The position numbers were made by a program, and so were the translations under genes. A stretch of 64,000 bases of DNA from the NCBI GenBank assembly GCA_964615905.1, contig CAZTUB010000005.1:1-64000 (forward strand), read 5' to 3'. The notes beneath the pieces are model-generated. The model did not search any database and was not told where the DNA came from. It was given only the letters and a program-made list of their open reading frames with translations. Position 1 is the stretch's first letter. The number at the start of each line of letters is the position of its first letter. Source of the DNA: DATLMR01 sp964615905. Its GTDB lineage: Bacteria; Acidobacteriota; Blastocatellia; UBA7656. Shown one piece after another: positions 39,696 through 48,504 of the stretch.

Positions 39696-40283
39696 TTACT
39701 CGCGGTGCGTAATGACCTGATCTATCAAGCCGTACTCTTTAGCCTGAGCCGCGCTCATGATACGGTCGCGCTCGACATCGCGCTCGATTACCTCTATATC
39801 CTGCCCGCTGTGCTTCGCAAGTATCTGGCTGGTCAACTGGCGCATGCGCATTATCTCTTCAGCGTGAATGCGTATGTCAGTCGCCTGGCCCGATATGCCG
39901 CCTATCGACGGCTGGTGAATCAGTATGCGCGAGTTCGGCAGGGCGAACCGCTTGCCCGCTGCGCCCGCCGCCAGAAGCAACGCGCCCATCGAAGCGCACT
40001 GCCCGACGCAGATCGTGGTCACGTCCGGGCGTATAAACTGCATCGTGTCGTAAATCGCCATCCCTGCGGTTATCGACCCGCCGGGGCTGTTGATGTAGAG
40101 CGAGATGTCGCGGTCCGGGTCTTCGGCTTCCAGAAATAGAAGCTGTGCCACGACCAGATTGGCAATTGTGTCGTCAATAGGCGTGCCGATAAAGATGATG
40201 TTGTCTTTGAGCAGGCGTGAATAGATGTCGAAAGCGCGCTCGCCGCGAGCCGTCTGCTCAACGACCATTGGTACAAGTGCCAT
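39696..40283 (-). CDS. clpP: ATP-dependent Clp protease proteolytic subunit ClpP
   Basis: 195 residues from ATG 40283, which gives the canonical MALVPMVVEQTARGERAFDIYSRLL; an in-frame ATG at 40325 adds 14 residues with no known role. GGGAGGG lies 13 nt before 40283. Catalytic triad: Ser in GQCASMGALLLAAG, His in SRILIHQPS, and Asp in ERDVERD. It forms the tetradecameric chamber used by ClpX, encoded next. Confidence 0.96.
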   Translation of the reverse strand: MALVPMVVEQTARGERAFDIYSRLLKDNIIFIGTPIDDTIANLVVAQLLFLEAEDPDRDISLYINSPGGSITAGMAIYDTMQFIRPDVTTICVGQCASMGALLLAAGAAGKRFALPNSRILIHQPSIGGISGQATDIRIHAEEIMRMRQLTSQILAKHSGQDIEVIERDVERDRIMSAAQAKEYGLIDQVITHRE

Positions 40284-40331
40284 GCGTGGATTATTTCCCT
40301 CCCGATTGTCGTCAGTAAAGTTCATACGGTT

Positions 40332-40337
40332 ATTATA
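40332..40337 (-). promoter_or_regulatory. TATAAT box upstream of clpP
   Basis: A perfect TATAAT -10 box on the minus strand, 49 nt before the clpP start at 40283. No good -35 is seen at 16-18 nt (closest TTCCGG). If it is active, the transcript starts at about 40325, leaving a leader of about 42 nt with the GGGAGGG site. Confidence 0.4.
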
Positions 40338-40484
40338 CTTTCCTCTGCCCGTTACCGGAAGTTGCTTTTTTATTACGACACTTGAGGGAGCCGAGAAATA
40401 AACCGTCCACGAGAGGATGCCGGGGAGCTTTGGACTGTTTCAACCTCCAGACGCTGCCAAGTGCGAGCGGTTCGGAAACTGCTG

Positions 40485-41930
40485 CTACTCCTCAGCCTGC
40501 CCACCCTCTTCATCAGCCGCCGCATCGCCTTCGCCTTTCGCATCGGCCTTTTGCTCTCGCGTCAACCCCTCGACTTCTTCGGTCTGGAGATTGGCGGAAG
40601 CTATTACAAGGTCGAGGGCTTTGCGGTTTCTGATCTGCTCCTTGATACTATCGAGAGCATCCTCCTTTGTCAAGCGTGCTCTCAGTTGAGCTATGTCCTG
40701 CTGAGTGCCGGCGGCATACGCCTCAAGTTCTTGATTGAGTTCGTCTTCCGTGACTTCGATCTTCTCCTTCTCGGCTATTTTGCCGATGACGAAAGTGCCC
40801 CGCACTTCGCGCTCGGCCCGCTCGCGCTGAGACTCCCTGATCCCTTGCCAGTCGAGGTCCATGCGGCGCGGGTCCATCCCCTGGCCGCTCATCTGGCGCA
40901 GAAGCGTGTTCATGCGCGAGTCGATCTGTCGCTCGACGATGAACTCAGGGACTTCAAACCGATTGCTCTCGATAAGCTTCTCCATCAAAGCCACGCGCAG
41001 CTCGTCGTTTGATCTCTGGTCCGCGTCGTGCTCAAGCCTTGAGCGAATATCTGCGCGCAGCTCGTCTATAGTCTTGAACTCGTCGCCCACGCTTGCGGCA
41101 AAAGCGTCGTCGGCTTCGGGGGCGACTTTAGCGCGCACCGCCACGACCTCTGCCGTGTAGTTTATGCGGCGACCTGCGTACTGCGGCGCGCCGTAATCCT
41201 GGGCGTACTCGACAGAAAACGTGCGCGTGTCGCCTGGGCGGGCGTCTGTCAGGGCTTCGGTAAACTCTTTCATAACGCCTTCGGCCCCGATCTCTATCTC
41301 AAGGTCTTGCTGCTTTATCTCTTCGTCCCGGCTGGCCTCTTCCGATTTAGCCTCTTCCGGCTTTGCCTCTTCGCCCGCCTCATCGCTTGCGGCCTGCTCT
41401 GTCCCAGGCTCGAACTGGCCCGTGATATTTACAGTTACAATATCGCCCTGGCTCGCGCCACGGTCTTCGACAGGGACAAGCTCCGTCTGCCGCTCCCGCA
41501 GACGGTCGACGGTCTTTTCAACGTCCTCATCGCGGACCTTGTAAGCGTACTTTGTGAGCGGGATGGCCGCATAATCGGAAAGCTCGAATTCGGGCGCTAC
41601 GTCGAGCGTAAAAGTGACATCTATCGATTGATCCTCCCCGAATTTCAGGTCGTCGATGGCAGGCTCCCCGATCACCTTCAACTCCTTCTCGCGGATGGCG
41701 TCGGTGAGCGCGTGGGGCAACAGGTGTGAGAGCACTTCATCGCGCAACTCTTTGCGGAAGCGCGTCTTTATGACGGAGGTCGGGACGTGGCCGCGCCGGA
41801 ACCCCGGCACGTTGACCTGGCGCGCCAGGTTTGCGGCAACGCGGTCCGTCTCTGCGCGGACGGTCTCAGCCGGTATCTCAAGCCTCAACTGCTTTTTGCA
41901 TTGCTGTTGATCGGTAACGGTTATGTTCAA
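40485..41930 (-). CDS. tig: Trigger factor (TTG start)
   Basis: 481 residues from TTG 41930, chosen because AAAGGCGAG precedes it and the preceding frame runs into repeat F. It is a ribosome-bound chaperone and prolyl isomerase docking at L23. Ribosome-binding signature VPGFRRGHVPTSVIKTRF (GFRxG) at about 40-57. The PPIase part is interrupted by an acidic insertion (EEAKPEEAKSEEASRDEE, about residue 190-207), and the C-terminus ends in another acidic tail (GEGDAAADEEGGQAEE). These make it longer than the usual 430-450 residues. Confidence 0.94.
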   Translation of the reverse strand: MNITVTDQQQCKKQLRLEIPAETVRAETDRVAANLARQVNVPGFRRGHVPTSVIKTRFRKELRDEVLSHLLPHALTDAIREKELKVIGEPAIDDLKFGEDQSIDVTFTLDVAPEFELSDYAAIPLTKYAYKVRDEDVEKTVDRLRERQTELVPVEDRGASQGDIVTVNITGQFEPGTEQAASDEAGEEAKPEEAKSEEASRDEEIKQQDLEIEIGAEGVMKEFTEALTDARPGDTRTFSVEYAQDYGAPQYAGRRINYTAEVVAVRAKVAPEADDAFAASVGDEFKTIDELRADIRSRLEHDADQRSNDELRVALMEKLIESNRFEVPEFIVERQIDSRMNTLLRQMSGQGMDPRRMDLDWQGIRESQRERAEREVRGTFVIGKIAEKEKIEVTEDELNQELEAYAAGTQQDIAQLRARLTKEDALDSIKEQIRNRKALDLVIASANLQTEEVEGLTREQKADAKGEGDAAADEEGGQAEE

Positions 41931-41960
41931 GTTCTTCTCGCCTTTCGTGTGGGAAAAGTG

Positions 41961-42014
41961 GCGAGTGACGACCGGCAAGCTCGCTGAAACCGCTCACCGC
42001 TCGTCACTCGTCGC
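41961..42014. repeat. Short heptamer-type inverted repeat (tig-tRNA-Leu)
   Basis: CGAGTGACGA (41962-41971) pairs perfectly with TCGTCACTCG (42001-42010), with heptamer-like continuations (GTGACGA and GCGACGA on the complementary strand). A weaker relative of the engB-lon element in the tRNA-tig gap. Confidence 0.45.
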
Positions 42015-42029
42015 TCTCCACAGCTTAAT

Positions 42030-42114
<85 letters not shown>

Positions 42115-42133
42115 GTTCTAATAACGAACAAGT

Positions 42134-42163
42134 ACGATAATCGAAAACCGGCCCGGCTTGCAA
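42134..42163 (-). promoter_or_regulatory. Promoter of tRNA-Leu
   Basis: Minus strand: TTGCAA (42163-42158), 18-nt spacer, TATCGT (42139-42134), about 19 nt before the mature tRNA 5' end. Confidence 0.5.
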
Positions 42164-42193
42164 CCAGAGGGGCGGTTTCTGACCCGCGCGTGC

Positions 42194-42222
42194 TTGACAA
42201 GGTCGAAGGGCAAAACTAAGAT
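42194..42222 (+). promoter_or_regulatory. Strong promoter of nuoA-nuoB
   Basis: Perfect TTGACA at 42194-42199, 17-nt spacer, TAAGAT at 42217-42222. The predicted start is near 42229, leaving a leader of about 45 nt before nuoA. It is divergent from the tRNA-Leu promoter. Confidence 0.75.
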
Positions 42223-42272
42223 GTCGTCGCTCGATATTTACAAACACTTTACTCTAACTTGCAGGTGAGCGT

Positions 42273-42677
42273 ATGACACTGACACCGGCGATCTTATTGC
42301 AGTCGTCCGCAAACACCCCGCCAATTTACGGATACATCCCGATCATATTGTTCGCCGCCGTGGCGATACTGCTCCCGTTTGTGCTGCTGGGGCTGTCGCG
42401 TCTGGTACAGCGGCGCGTCTTCGAGCACGAAAAGCTCATGCCGTATGAGTGCGGCGTCGATCCCATAGGCGATGCGCGGGAGCGGTTTTCTGTGAGGTTC
42501 TACATCGTAGCCATGCTCTTTTTGATCTTCGACGTGGAGACGATCTTTCTGTTCCCCTGGGCGATAATATACGACAGGCTCGCGCTGTTCGGGCTGGTCG
42601 AGATGCTCATCTTTATCGGAATACTTGTGGTCGGGTATTACTACGCCTGGCGCAAGGGCGCGCTTGAGTGGGCATAA
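42273..42677 (+). CDS. nuoA: NADH-quinone oxidoreductase subunit A
   Basis: 134 residues, inner-membrane subunit of complex I. Three hydrophobic helices are visible (IILFAAVAILLPFVLLGL; FYIVAMLFLIFDVETIFLFPWAI; MLIFIGILVVGYYYAW), with the conserved MPYECGVDPIGDARERFSVRFY loop between the first two. AGGTGAG precedes ATG. nuoB follows, but nuoC and later genes do not. Confidence 0.96.
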   Translation: MTLTPAILLQSSANTPPIYGYIPIILFAAVAILLPFVLLGLSRLVQRRVFEHEKLMPYECGVDPIGDARERFSVRFYIVAMLFLIFDVETIFLFPWAIIYDRLALFGLVEMLIFIGILVVGYYYAWRKGALEWA

Positions 42678-42711
42678 GAATCGAGCCTACAATCTGAAAC
42701 GGGAAGCGGTT

Positions 42712-43260
42712 ATGGCGAAAGAACGGGACGAGATAGTCGAATCTTCAAGCGGTATCGTCACCACTACGGTCGACTTTGTATTCAACTGGGCGCGCAAATC
42801 GGCGCTGTGGCCGATGACGTTCGGGCTCGCCTGCTGCGCCATCGAGATGATGGCGACGGGCGCGTCGCGGTTCGACATGGACAGGTTCGGCGCGGGCGTC
42901 TTTCGACCGAGCCCGCGCCAGTCGGATTTGATGATCGTCGCAGGCACTCCCACGCTCAAGATGGCCCCGGTCATAAAACGGGTGTGGGACCAGATGCCTG
43001 AGCCGAAGTGGTGTATAGCCATGGGCGCGTGCGCATCGACAGGAGGCCCGTTCCCGACATATTCGACGCTGCAAGGCGTTGACCGCATCGTCCCCGTCGA
43101 TGTCTACATACCGGGGTGCCCGCCCCGGCCTGAAGCGCTGCTTTATGGACTCATGCGGCTTCAGGATAAGATCATGCAAGAGCACCCGACGCGCTTTATA
43201 TTCGGACGCGGAAACGTTTCGCAGGAAGATGTCGAGGGCGAAGCCGACAACGCCGCCTGA
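42712..43260 (+). CDS. nuoB: NADH-quinone oxidoreductase subunit B
   Basis: 182 residues from ATG 42712 (GGGAAG site). It carries iron-sulfur cluster N2, next to the quinone site. Ligand Cys residues are seen in FGLACCAIEMM (adjacent Cys pair), CIAMGACASTGGPF and YIPGCPPRPEALL. The rest of the protein is normal. A strong terminator follows instead of nuoC, so nuoA-nuoB form a separate two-gene unit. Confidence 0.97.
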   Translation: MAKERDEIVESSSGIVTTTVDFVFNWARKSALWPMTFGLACCAIEMMATGASRFDMDRFGAGVFRPSPRQSDLMIVAGTPTLKMAPVIKRVWDQMPEPKWCIAMGACASTGGPFPTYSTLQGVDRIVPVDVYIPGCPPRPEALLYGLMRLQDKIMQEHPTRFIFGRGNVSQEDVEGEADNAA

Positions 43261-43283
43261 CCCGTAGCCAGCCTCGTTTGGTG

Positions 43284-43316
43284 AAAGCGCAGAGTCTCGC
43301 TCTGCGCTTTTTCTTT
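43284..43316 (+). terminator. Intrinsic terminator after nuoB
   Basis: AAAGCGCAGAG and CTCTGCGCTTT form a perfect 11-bp stem with a 5-nt loop, followed by TTCTTT. It ends the nuoA-nuoB transcript 11 nt before the next start codon, though some read-through into the methyltransferase gene is likely because no promoter is seen for it. Confidence 0.85.
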
Positions 43317-43327
43317 AGTAGTGAAGT

Positions 43328-44389
43328 ATGACCTCAGACCGAACCCCGCTTGAATACCGCCTGGTCATGCGCATAGAGCTTGAAGGTCCGATCACATTCA
43401 GGGACTTCATGCAGGCGGCGCTTTATGACGACCGGCAGGGGTATTACAACACCGAGCGCCTGAAGATCGGCCCGGAGGGCGACTTCTACACATCGAGCAA
43501 CGTACACTCGGCTTTTGGAGCGGTGCTCGCTCGCGCCTTTCGCAAGTTACACCCCGGCTGCCAGCTTACGCTCGTCGAGATGGGCGCGGGCACAGGCCGG
43601 CTCGCCTGCGATATTCTCGCCTCCCTTGAGAGCGCCCGCTGCGTGATCGTCGAAACTAGCCCCGCCATGCTTGAGCGGCAAAGAGAAACGCTCGCCCGCT
43701 TTTCGGACCGCGTGGAATGGCGCGAGGCCGCTGCTCTTACGAATGACCCGCTTACCGGCATCGTCTTTTCAAACGAGCTTGTAGACGCTTTTCCGGTTCA
43801 TAGAGTCCGCGCTGCCGGCGGTCGTTTAGAAGAGATGTACGTCGCCGCAACCGGGGGCAGGCTAGGACCCGTTTGGAACGAGCCCTCGACCGTGAGGCTT
43901 CAAGAGTATCTCGACAGGTGCGGCGTCCGGCTCGCCGAAGGTCAGGTGGCCGAGATAAACCTCGACGCTATTGTGTGGCTTGAAACTGTCTCTCGCATGC
44001 TCAATCGCGGTTATCTTGTGACGATTGATTACGGAGACGTGGCCGCGCATCTTTACGCGGGCGACCGCCGCGAAGGCACGCTTCGAGCTTTTTCGCGGCA
44101 TACGCTTACCGACGCCATCTTTGATCGAGTCGGAGAGCAGGACCTTACGGCGAGCGTCAACTTTACCGCGCTCATCGAGTACGGCAAGGATTTCGGGTTC
44201 GAGCTGGTGAGCTACGAGCGGCAGACTTCGTTCCTGCTTCGCTCAGGCTTGATCGAGATAATCGCCGGGATGGAGGCGGCCTCAGGCGGCACGTTGGATG
44301 ACTTAAAAGAGCGGCTGGCGATCAAGAACCTCTTTGTGCCCGGCGGCGTCGGCGATAACTTCCGCGTGCTTATCCAGCAGAAGGGCTAG
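43328..44389 (+). CDS. MidA/NDUFAF7-type SAM-dependent methyltransferase
   Basis: 353 residues. Start region FRDFMQAALYDDRQGYYNT and GDFYTSSNVHSAFGAVLARAF are typical of the COG1565/MidA family. The SAM motif is VEMGAGTGRLACDIL, about residues 80-94. GIVFSNELVDAFPVHRV and LVTIDYGDVAAHLYAG are further family signatures. The mitochondrial homologue NDUFAF7 methylates an arginine of the complex I subunit equivalent to NuoD. Here it lies 67 nt after nuoB, which suggests the same role; that is inference. Confidence 0.9.
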   Translation: MTSDRTPLEYRLVMRIELEGPITFRDFMQAALYDDRQGYYNTERLKIGPEGDFYTSSNVHSAFGAVLARAFRKLHPGCQLTLVEMGAGTGRLACDILASLESARCVIVETSPAMLERQRETLARFSDRVEWREAAALTNDPLTGIVFSNELVDAFPVHRVRAAGGRLEEMYVAATGGRLGPVWNEPSTVRLQEYLDRCGVRLAEGQVAEINLDAIVWLETVSRMLNRGYLVTIDYGDVAAHLYAGDRREGTLRAFSRHTLTDAIFDRVGEQDLTASVNFTALIEYGKDFGFELVSYERQTSFLLRSGLIEIIAGMEAASGGTLDDLKERLAIKNLFVPGGVGDNFRVLIQQKG

Positions 44390-45936
44390 CCGCGCGTAAC
44401 CTCTTTCGGTTGTTCGCGCCCCCTGACATAAAGCTCTGTCAGTCGCTTCAAGCGGCTACCCATCTCTGAAGTCAACTCGTCTTTTTGAAACCGCCACGCC
44501 CAGTTGCCTTCGGTGCTGGCAGGGAGGTTCATTCTCGCGGTCGACCCCAGCCCCAACACATCCTGAAGCGGAATTACAGCCATGTCTGCCACGCTTGCCA
44601 GCGCTACACGGATGAAGTCCCAGTTGATCTCTTTGCCTTCGGTGTTGAAATATTCAAGGCAGAACTGCCGCTCGCGCTCTATCTGGGCCGCGTCGCGGGT
44701 CGAGCCCTCGCCCGCAACGCTGTTAAACCATCCCAGGCTTGTATCGTTGTCGTGAGTGCCTGTGTAGACGACAGTGTTTTGAACGTAGTTGTGCGGCAGG
44801 TCGCTGTTGGTAATATCTCGAAACGCAAACTGTAAAATTCTCATGCCGGGGAAACCGAAATCGTCGCGCAGCGCTTCGACATCCGGCGTGATGACGCCAA
44901 GGTCTTCAGCGATGATGGCGAGGTCGCCAAGCTCATCTTCGAGCCGCGTGAACAACTCGCGGCCCGGCACTTCGACCCAGCGGCCTCGCTCCGCCGTCTT
45001 GTCTCCGGCGGGGACTTCCCAGCAGGCGGCGAATCCGCGAAAATGATCGACGCGCACAAGGTCCACGACCTCGAACGAAGATTGTATCCGGTCGATCCAC
45101 CATCGGTACTGGGTCGAGCGCATCCTTTCCCAGTCGTAAAGAGGATTGCCCCATAGCTGGCCCGTCTTGCTGAAATAATCGGGCGGCACCCCGGCCACCA
45201 CAACCGGCGAGCCTTCTTCGTCAAGCTTGAATAGGTCGGGGTTTGTCCACACGTCGGCCGAATCGTATGCGACGAAGATCGGTATGTCTCCAATGATGCT
45301 TATACGGCGCTCGTTGGCATAACTCTTTATCGCGCTCCACTGCTTGAAGAAGAGGTATTGATAAAACTTCTGGGCCTCGATCTTTTCGTGTAATGATTCG
45401 CGCGCCGCCAGTATCGCGCTCGGCTCGCGCTTTACAAGCTCCCGCTCCCACTCGCTCCATGACCGGCCGCCGTGCTCGTCTTTCAAAGTGCGATAGAGCG
45501 CGTAATCATCGAGCCACAGCGCGGCCTCTTGCTCGAAGGCCAGAAAGTCCGCGCGGAGTCCCGTGTCTGTCGTCTGATTGAAATTGCGAAAAGCTTTTTC
45601 GAGCAGATTCATCTTGAACCGAAGCACGCCGCCATAATCGACCCGGTCGGCAGGAAAGCCCGGAACCGTCTCCAGGTCGTCTTCCGTCAACAACCCTTCA
45701 TCGACCAGTTCGTCCGGGCTGACGAGCAACGGGTTTCCCGCGAAAGCCGAGAAGCTCTGGTAAGGCGAGTCCCCGTACCCCGTGGGGCCGAGCGGCAGAA
45801 TCTGCCACAAGCTCTGACCGCTGGCTACAAGAAAATCTATAAAGTCGTATGCCGCACCGCCCAGGTCGCCGATGCCGAATCTTCCGGGAAGCGATGTCGG
45901 ATGGAGTAGGATGCCGCTTGACCTTGTTAGCTTCAC
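44386..45936 (-). CDS. malQ: 4-alpha-glucanotransferase (amylomaltase, GTG start)
   Basis: 516 residues from GTG 45936, chosen because GAGG lies 5 nt upstream and KLTRSSGILLHPTSLPGRFGIGDLG is the usual start. GH77 enzyme that rearranges maltodextrins. Seen: LPLGPTGYGDSPYQSFSAFAGNP, IGDIPIFVAYDSADVW, VDLVRVDHFRGFAACWEVPAG with the catalytic Asp, and AIIAEDLGVITPDV. Its 3' end overlaps that of the methyltransferase by 4 nt (convergent). It may act with glgA in storage glucan metabolism. Confidence 0.95.
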   Translation of the reverse strand: MKLTRSSGILLHPTSLPGRFGIGDLGGAAYDFIDFLVASGQSLWQILPLGPTGYGDSPYQSFSAFAGNPLLVSPDELVDEGLLTEDDLETVPGFPADRVDYGGVLRFKMNLLEKAFRNFNQTTDTGLRADFLAFEQEAALWLDDYALYRTLKDEHGGRSWSEWERELVKREPSAILAARESLHEKIEAQKFYQYLFFKQWSAIKSYANERRISIIGDIPIFVAYDSADVWTNPDLFKLDEEGSPVVVAGVPPDYFSKTGQLWGNPLYDWERMRSTQYRWWIDRIQSSFEVVDLVRVDHFRGFAACWEVPAGDKTAERGRWVEVPGRELFTRLEDELGDLAIIAEDLGVITPDVEALRDDFGFPGMRILQFAFRDITNSDLPHNYVQNTVVYTGTHDNDTSLGWFNSVAGEGSTRDAAQIERERQFCLEYFNTEGKEINWDFIRVALASVADMAVIPLQDVLGLGSTARMNLPASTEGNWAWRFQKDELTSEMGSRLKRLTELYVRGREQPKEVTRG

Positions 45937-46041
45937 GTTGACCTCGAAATAGTGGGACTGACACTCACCCGCGCGCCGTTTTATAAGATAACAGCAACTC
46001 GTCGGCAATTCGACCCGCTACTATGTTATCTTCATAAGCCG

Positions 46042-46716
46042 ATGAGAGATATTGACTGGTTCCCACTCATTCTTTCGATACGAGTCGCGGTCGTCGCCAC
46101 CATATTTGTCGTCATCATCGGCGGCGGTCTTGGATGGCTGCTGGCGCGGCGTCGATTTTGGGGTAGAGAACTGCTCGACGCCTTTGTGACGCTTCCGCTC
46201 GTTTTACCGCCCACTGTGCTCGGCTATTACCTGCTCGTCGTTTTAGGGCGCGAAAGCCCGCTCGGTCGCGCCGTGGAAGCGATTACGGGAAGCCCGCTCG
46301 TCTTTACCTGGAAGTCCGCTGTCATTGCCGCGACCGTCGGGGCACTGCCTCTCATGGTCAAGACCTCGCGCGCCGCAATCAGCTCCGTCGATACGAGCCT
46401 CGAAGATGCCGCGCGGACGCTCGCCCAATCCGAATGGCGCGTCTTCCGGCGCGTGACCCTGCCGCTTGCTTCAAGGGGCATAGCCGCCGGGGCCATGCTT
46501 GCATTTGCGCGGGCGCTCGGCGACTTTGGCGCGACGCTTATGGTCGCAGGCAACATCCCCGGCCACACGCAGACCGCTGCGATTGCCATATACGACGCTA
46601 CTCAAGCGGGTCGCAAGGATTACGCGCTGCTCTTAGTCGCCATACTTTCTGCGACCGCGCTCATACTCGTCTACACGACAAATAAACTTGTGCAGGGAAG
46701 CCGCACAGGGGCCTGA
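46042..46716 (+). CDS. modB: Molybdate ABC transporter permease
   Basis: 224 residues from ATG 46042; an earlier frame start at 45952 is unlikely. Several membrane helices (VAVVATIFVVIIGGGLGWLL; FVTLPLVLPPTVLGYYLLVVL; YALLLVAILSATALILVY) and the permease EAA-type loop EDAARTLAQSEWRVFRRVTLPLASRGIAAG, about residues 117-146. modC follows directly and overlaps its stop region. No modA binding protein gene is present in the window. Confidence 0.93.
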   Translation: MRDIDWFPLILSIRVAVVATIFVVIIGGGLGWLLARRRFWGRELLDAFVTLPLVLPPTVLGYYLLVVLGRESPLGRAVEAITGSPLVFTWKSAVIAATVGALPLMVKTSRAAISSVDTSLEDAARTLAQSEWRVFRRVTLPLASRGIAAGAMLAFARALGDFGATLMVAGNIPGHTQTAAIAIYDATQAGRKDYALLLVAILSATALILVYTTNKLVQGSRTGA

Positions 46717-46811
46717 TACCGGTTCTAACCCTGCTGTCGGTCAAGATAAAAAAGAGGCTGGCACAGACGAGCGAATCGGCGGATTCGCCCGGCGACCGAT
46801 TCGCGCTCGAC

Positions 46812-47456
46812 GTGGAGTTTCATGCATCACCCGGCATCACGATACTGTTCGGCGCGTCGGGCTCAGGCAAGACAACTACGCTAAACTCAATCGCCGGGAT
46901 CACGCGGCCCGACCGTGGCCGCATAGAAGTAAACGGCCACGTCTTGTTCGATTCCGACAGAGGCGTGAACCTGCCGATAAGGCTGCGGGGCGTCGGCTAC
47001 GTATTCCAAAACTTCGCGCTCTTTCCTCACCTCTCCGTGCGCGAGAATGTCGAGTTCGGCATGACGGGTCTTTCTCGCGCCGCGCGCCGCGATCAGGCGC
47101 TCGAAGTCCTCGACTCCTTGCATGTAGCTCATACCGCCAATCGAAAGCCGCGCGAGATTTCGGGCGGCGAAGCGCAACGCGCGGCGCTTGCCCGCGCGCT
47201 GTCGTGCCGCCCGCGCCTTCTTCTGCTCGACGAGCCGCTTTCTGCCATAGACGAAGCGACAAAACGCGGCATCATCCGGGACTTGAAAATATTGAACGGC
47301 GGGCAGGAGCCGTCGCCTATCCCGGCCTTGCCCATAATCTACGTCACGCACAGCCGCGAAGAGGCCGTCTCGCTTGGCGAGCGAGTGATCGTTTACGACA
47401 AAGGTCGCGTTATCGCCGAAGGGGAGCCCGTCGAGGTATTGGCTCGCCGCGCATAA
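46812..47456 (+). CDS. modC: Molybdate ABC transporter ATPase, nucleotide-binding part (N-terminus and frame disturbed)
   Basis: 214 residues from the first standard start (GTG 46812): Walker A GASGSGKTT, signature ISGGEAQRAALARAL, Walker B LLLLDEPLSAID, switch His in THSREEA. ModC-like sequence (LLSVKIKKRL...FALDV) continues in frame upstream to about 46731 with no ATG, GTG or TTG. The ATA at 46716, inside the modB stop overlap TGATA and 5 nt after AGGGG, is the best-placed start but non-standard. The frame ends early at EVLARRA; the TOBE domain follows in another frame. Confidence 0.8.
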   Translation: MEFHASPGITILFGASGSGKTTTLNSIAGITRPDRGRIEVNGHVLFDSDRGVNLPIRLRGVGYVFQNFALFPHLSVRENVEFGMTGLSRAARRDQALEVLDSLHVAHTANRKPREISGGEAQRAALARALSCRPRLLLLDEPLSAIDEATKRGIIRDLKILNGGQEPSPIPALPIIYVTHSREEAVSLGERVIVYDKGRVIAEGEPVEVLARRA

Positions 47457-47888
47457 CGAGTGTGGCGCGGCTCGCGGGAGTAGAGAATATCTTTGACGCC
47501 GAGGTGGTTCAAAAAAATCCTGCTGGCGGAACCGTGACCGTAAAGATCACGGATGGCACCGGCGAGCGCCTGATAGAGATACCGCCCGTAGCCGACCTGC
47601 CGGTCGCGGGTGTAAGAGCCGAGCGCGTCAAAGTGGCCATCCCGCCGGGTGACATACTCCTTGCCGCCGAAGAGCCTCGCCGCACATCAGCCCGCAATAT
47701 CTTGCGGGGGCACATAATCGCTATAAGAAGATAGAGCCGACCGCGTGGAGGTCCGCGTCAAAAGCGGTGTGGTCTGGTCCGTGAGCGTTACACGGCAGTC
47801 GGTCAAAGAGCTCGGCCTCGTCAAAGATCAAGAGGTCTGGCTCGCAGTCAAAACGCACTCCTGTTATCTGCTCGACCGGGAGCCTTAA
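47457..47888 (+). pseudogene. modC: TOBE/Mop part of modC, split by two frameshifts
   Basis: A -1 shift at about 47455 continues modC as ITSVARLAGVENIF...GHIIAIRR, ending at TAG 47732-47734, the first TOBE segment. A +1 shift there returns to the original frame and gives ADRVEVRVKSGVVWS...HSCYLLDREP to TAA 47886-47888, the second segment. The two shifts compensate each other. They may be real decay or single-base sequence errors. The final 4 nt overlap the hpt stop on the other strand. Confidence 0.7.
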
Positions 47889-48439
47889 ACGTCTTCGCTC
47901 TTGCGCTTGAGCGTGGCTATGTAGGGCAGGTTGCGGTATCGCTGCTGGTAGTCCATCCCGTAGCCGACCACGAAAGCGTCGGGAATCTCGAACCCCCTGT
48001 AGGCAATCGGCAGGTCTATGATCCTGCGAGCCGATTTATCGAGCAGCACGCAAAGCTCTAGGCTCGCCGGGTTGCGCTGTTTTAACACCCTGACCAGGTA
48101 GCTCGCAGCAAGACCTGTGTCTATGATGTCTTCGACCAGAAGCACGTTGCGGCCTGTGATGCTCTCCTCCAAATCCTTGGTTATTCTCACCACGCCCGAC
48201 TTCGGCTGGTTGGCATAACTCGATATCGCCATAAAGTCTATTGAGGTAGAAATCGTGATCGCGCGCAGCAAATCTGCGGCGAATATAAAGGAGCCTTTTA
48301 ATATCGCAATGACCGCGGGGTCGCGCCCGTCGTAAGCCTCGGAAATCTCCCTGCCGATTTGCAGAACCCGCTCCTGGAGCCTTTCTTGCGAGATCAGGAC
48401 CGTCAAAGACTCCGTTTCTTCGGTTGAAAAATTCTTCAT
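47885..48439 (-). CDS. hpt: Hypoxanthine phosphoribosyltransferase
   Basis: 184 residues. It salvages hypoxanthine and guanine with PRPP. PRPP-binding motif VLLVEDIIDTG at about residues 99-109, IAILKGSFIFAADL near 44-57, IDFMAISSY, and the C-terminal FVVGYGMDYQQRYRNLPYIA. It is not linked to tilS and ftsH as in many bacteria. A divergent strong promoter lies just upstream. Confidence 0.96.
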   Translation of the reverse strand: MKNFSTEETESLTVLISQERLQERVLQIGREISEAYDGRDPAVIAILKGSFIFAADLLRAITISTSIDFMAISSYANQPKSGVVRITKDLEESITGRNVLLVEDIIDTGLAASYLVRVLKQRNPASLELCVLLDKSARRIIDLPIAYRGFEIPDAFVVGYGMDYQQRYRNLPYIATLKRKSEDV

Positions 48440-48470
48440 AAATTTTTTCTTTCAAACGCGCATTTTTTTG

Positions 48471-48498
48471 TTGACATAGCTTTTTTCTATGTTAATAT
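48471..48498 (+). promoter_or_regulatory. Strong promoter facing the 48.5 kb region
   Basis: TTGACA at 48471-48476, 16-nt spacer, TAATAT at 48493-48498: nearly ideal sigma70 elements in an AT-rich patch. Transcription would start at about 48505, running away from hpt into a region with no recognised gene. Confidence 0.65.
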
Positions 48499-48504
48499 CA
48501 CCCC

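Noticed and set aside
46688..47734. 348-codon plus-strand frame taken as one gene
   Set aside because: Its first two thirds are an out-of-frame reading of modC; only the last part (after about 47455) is real TOBE sequence, so it was split and described with modC.
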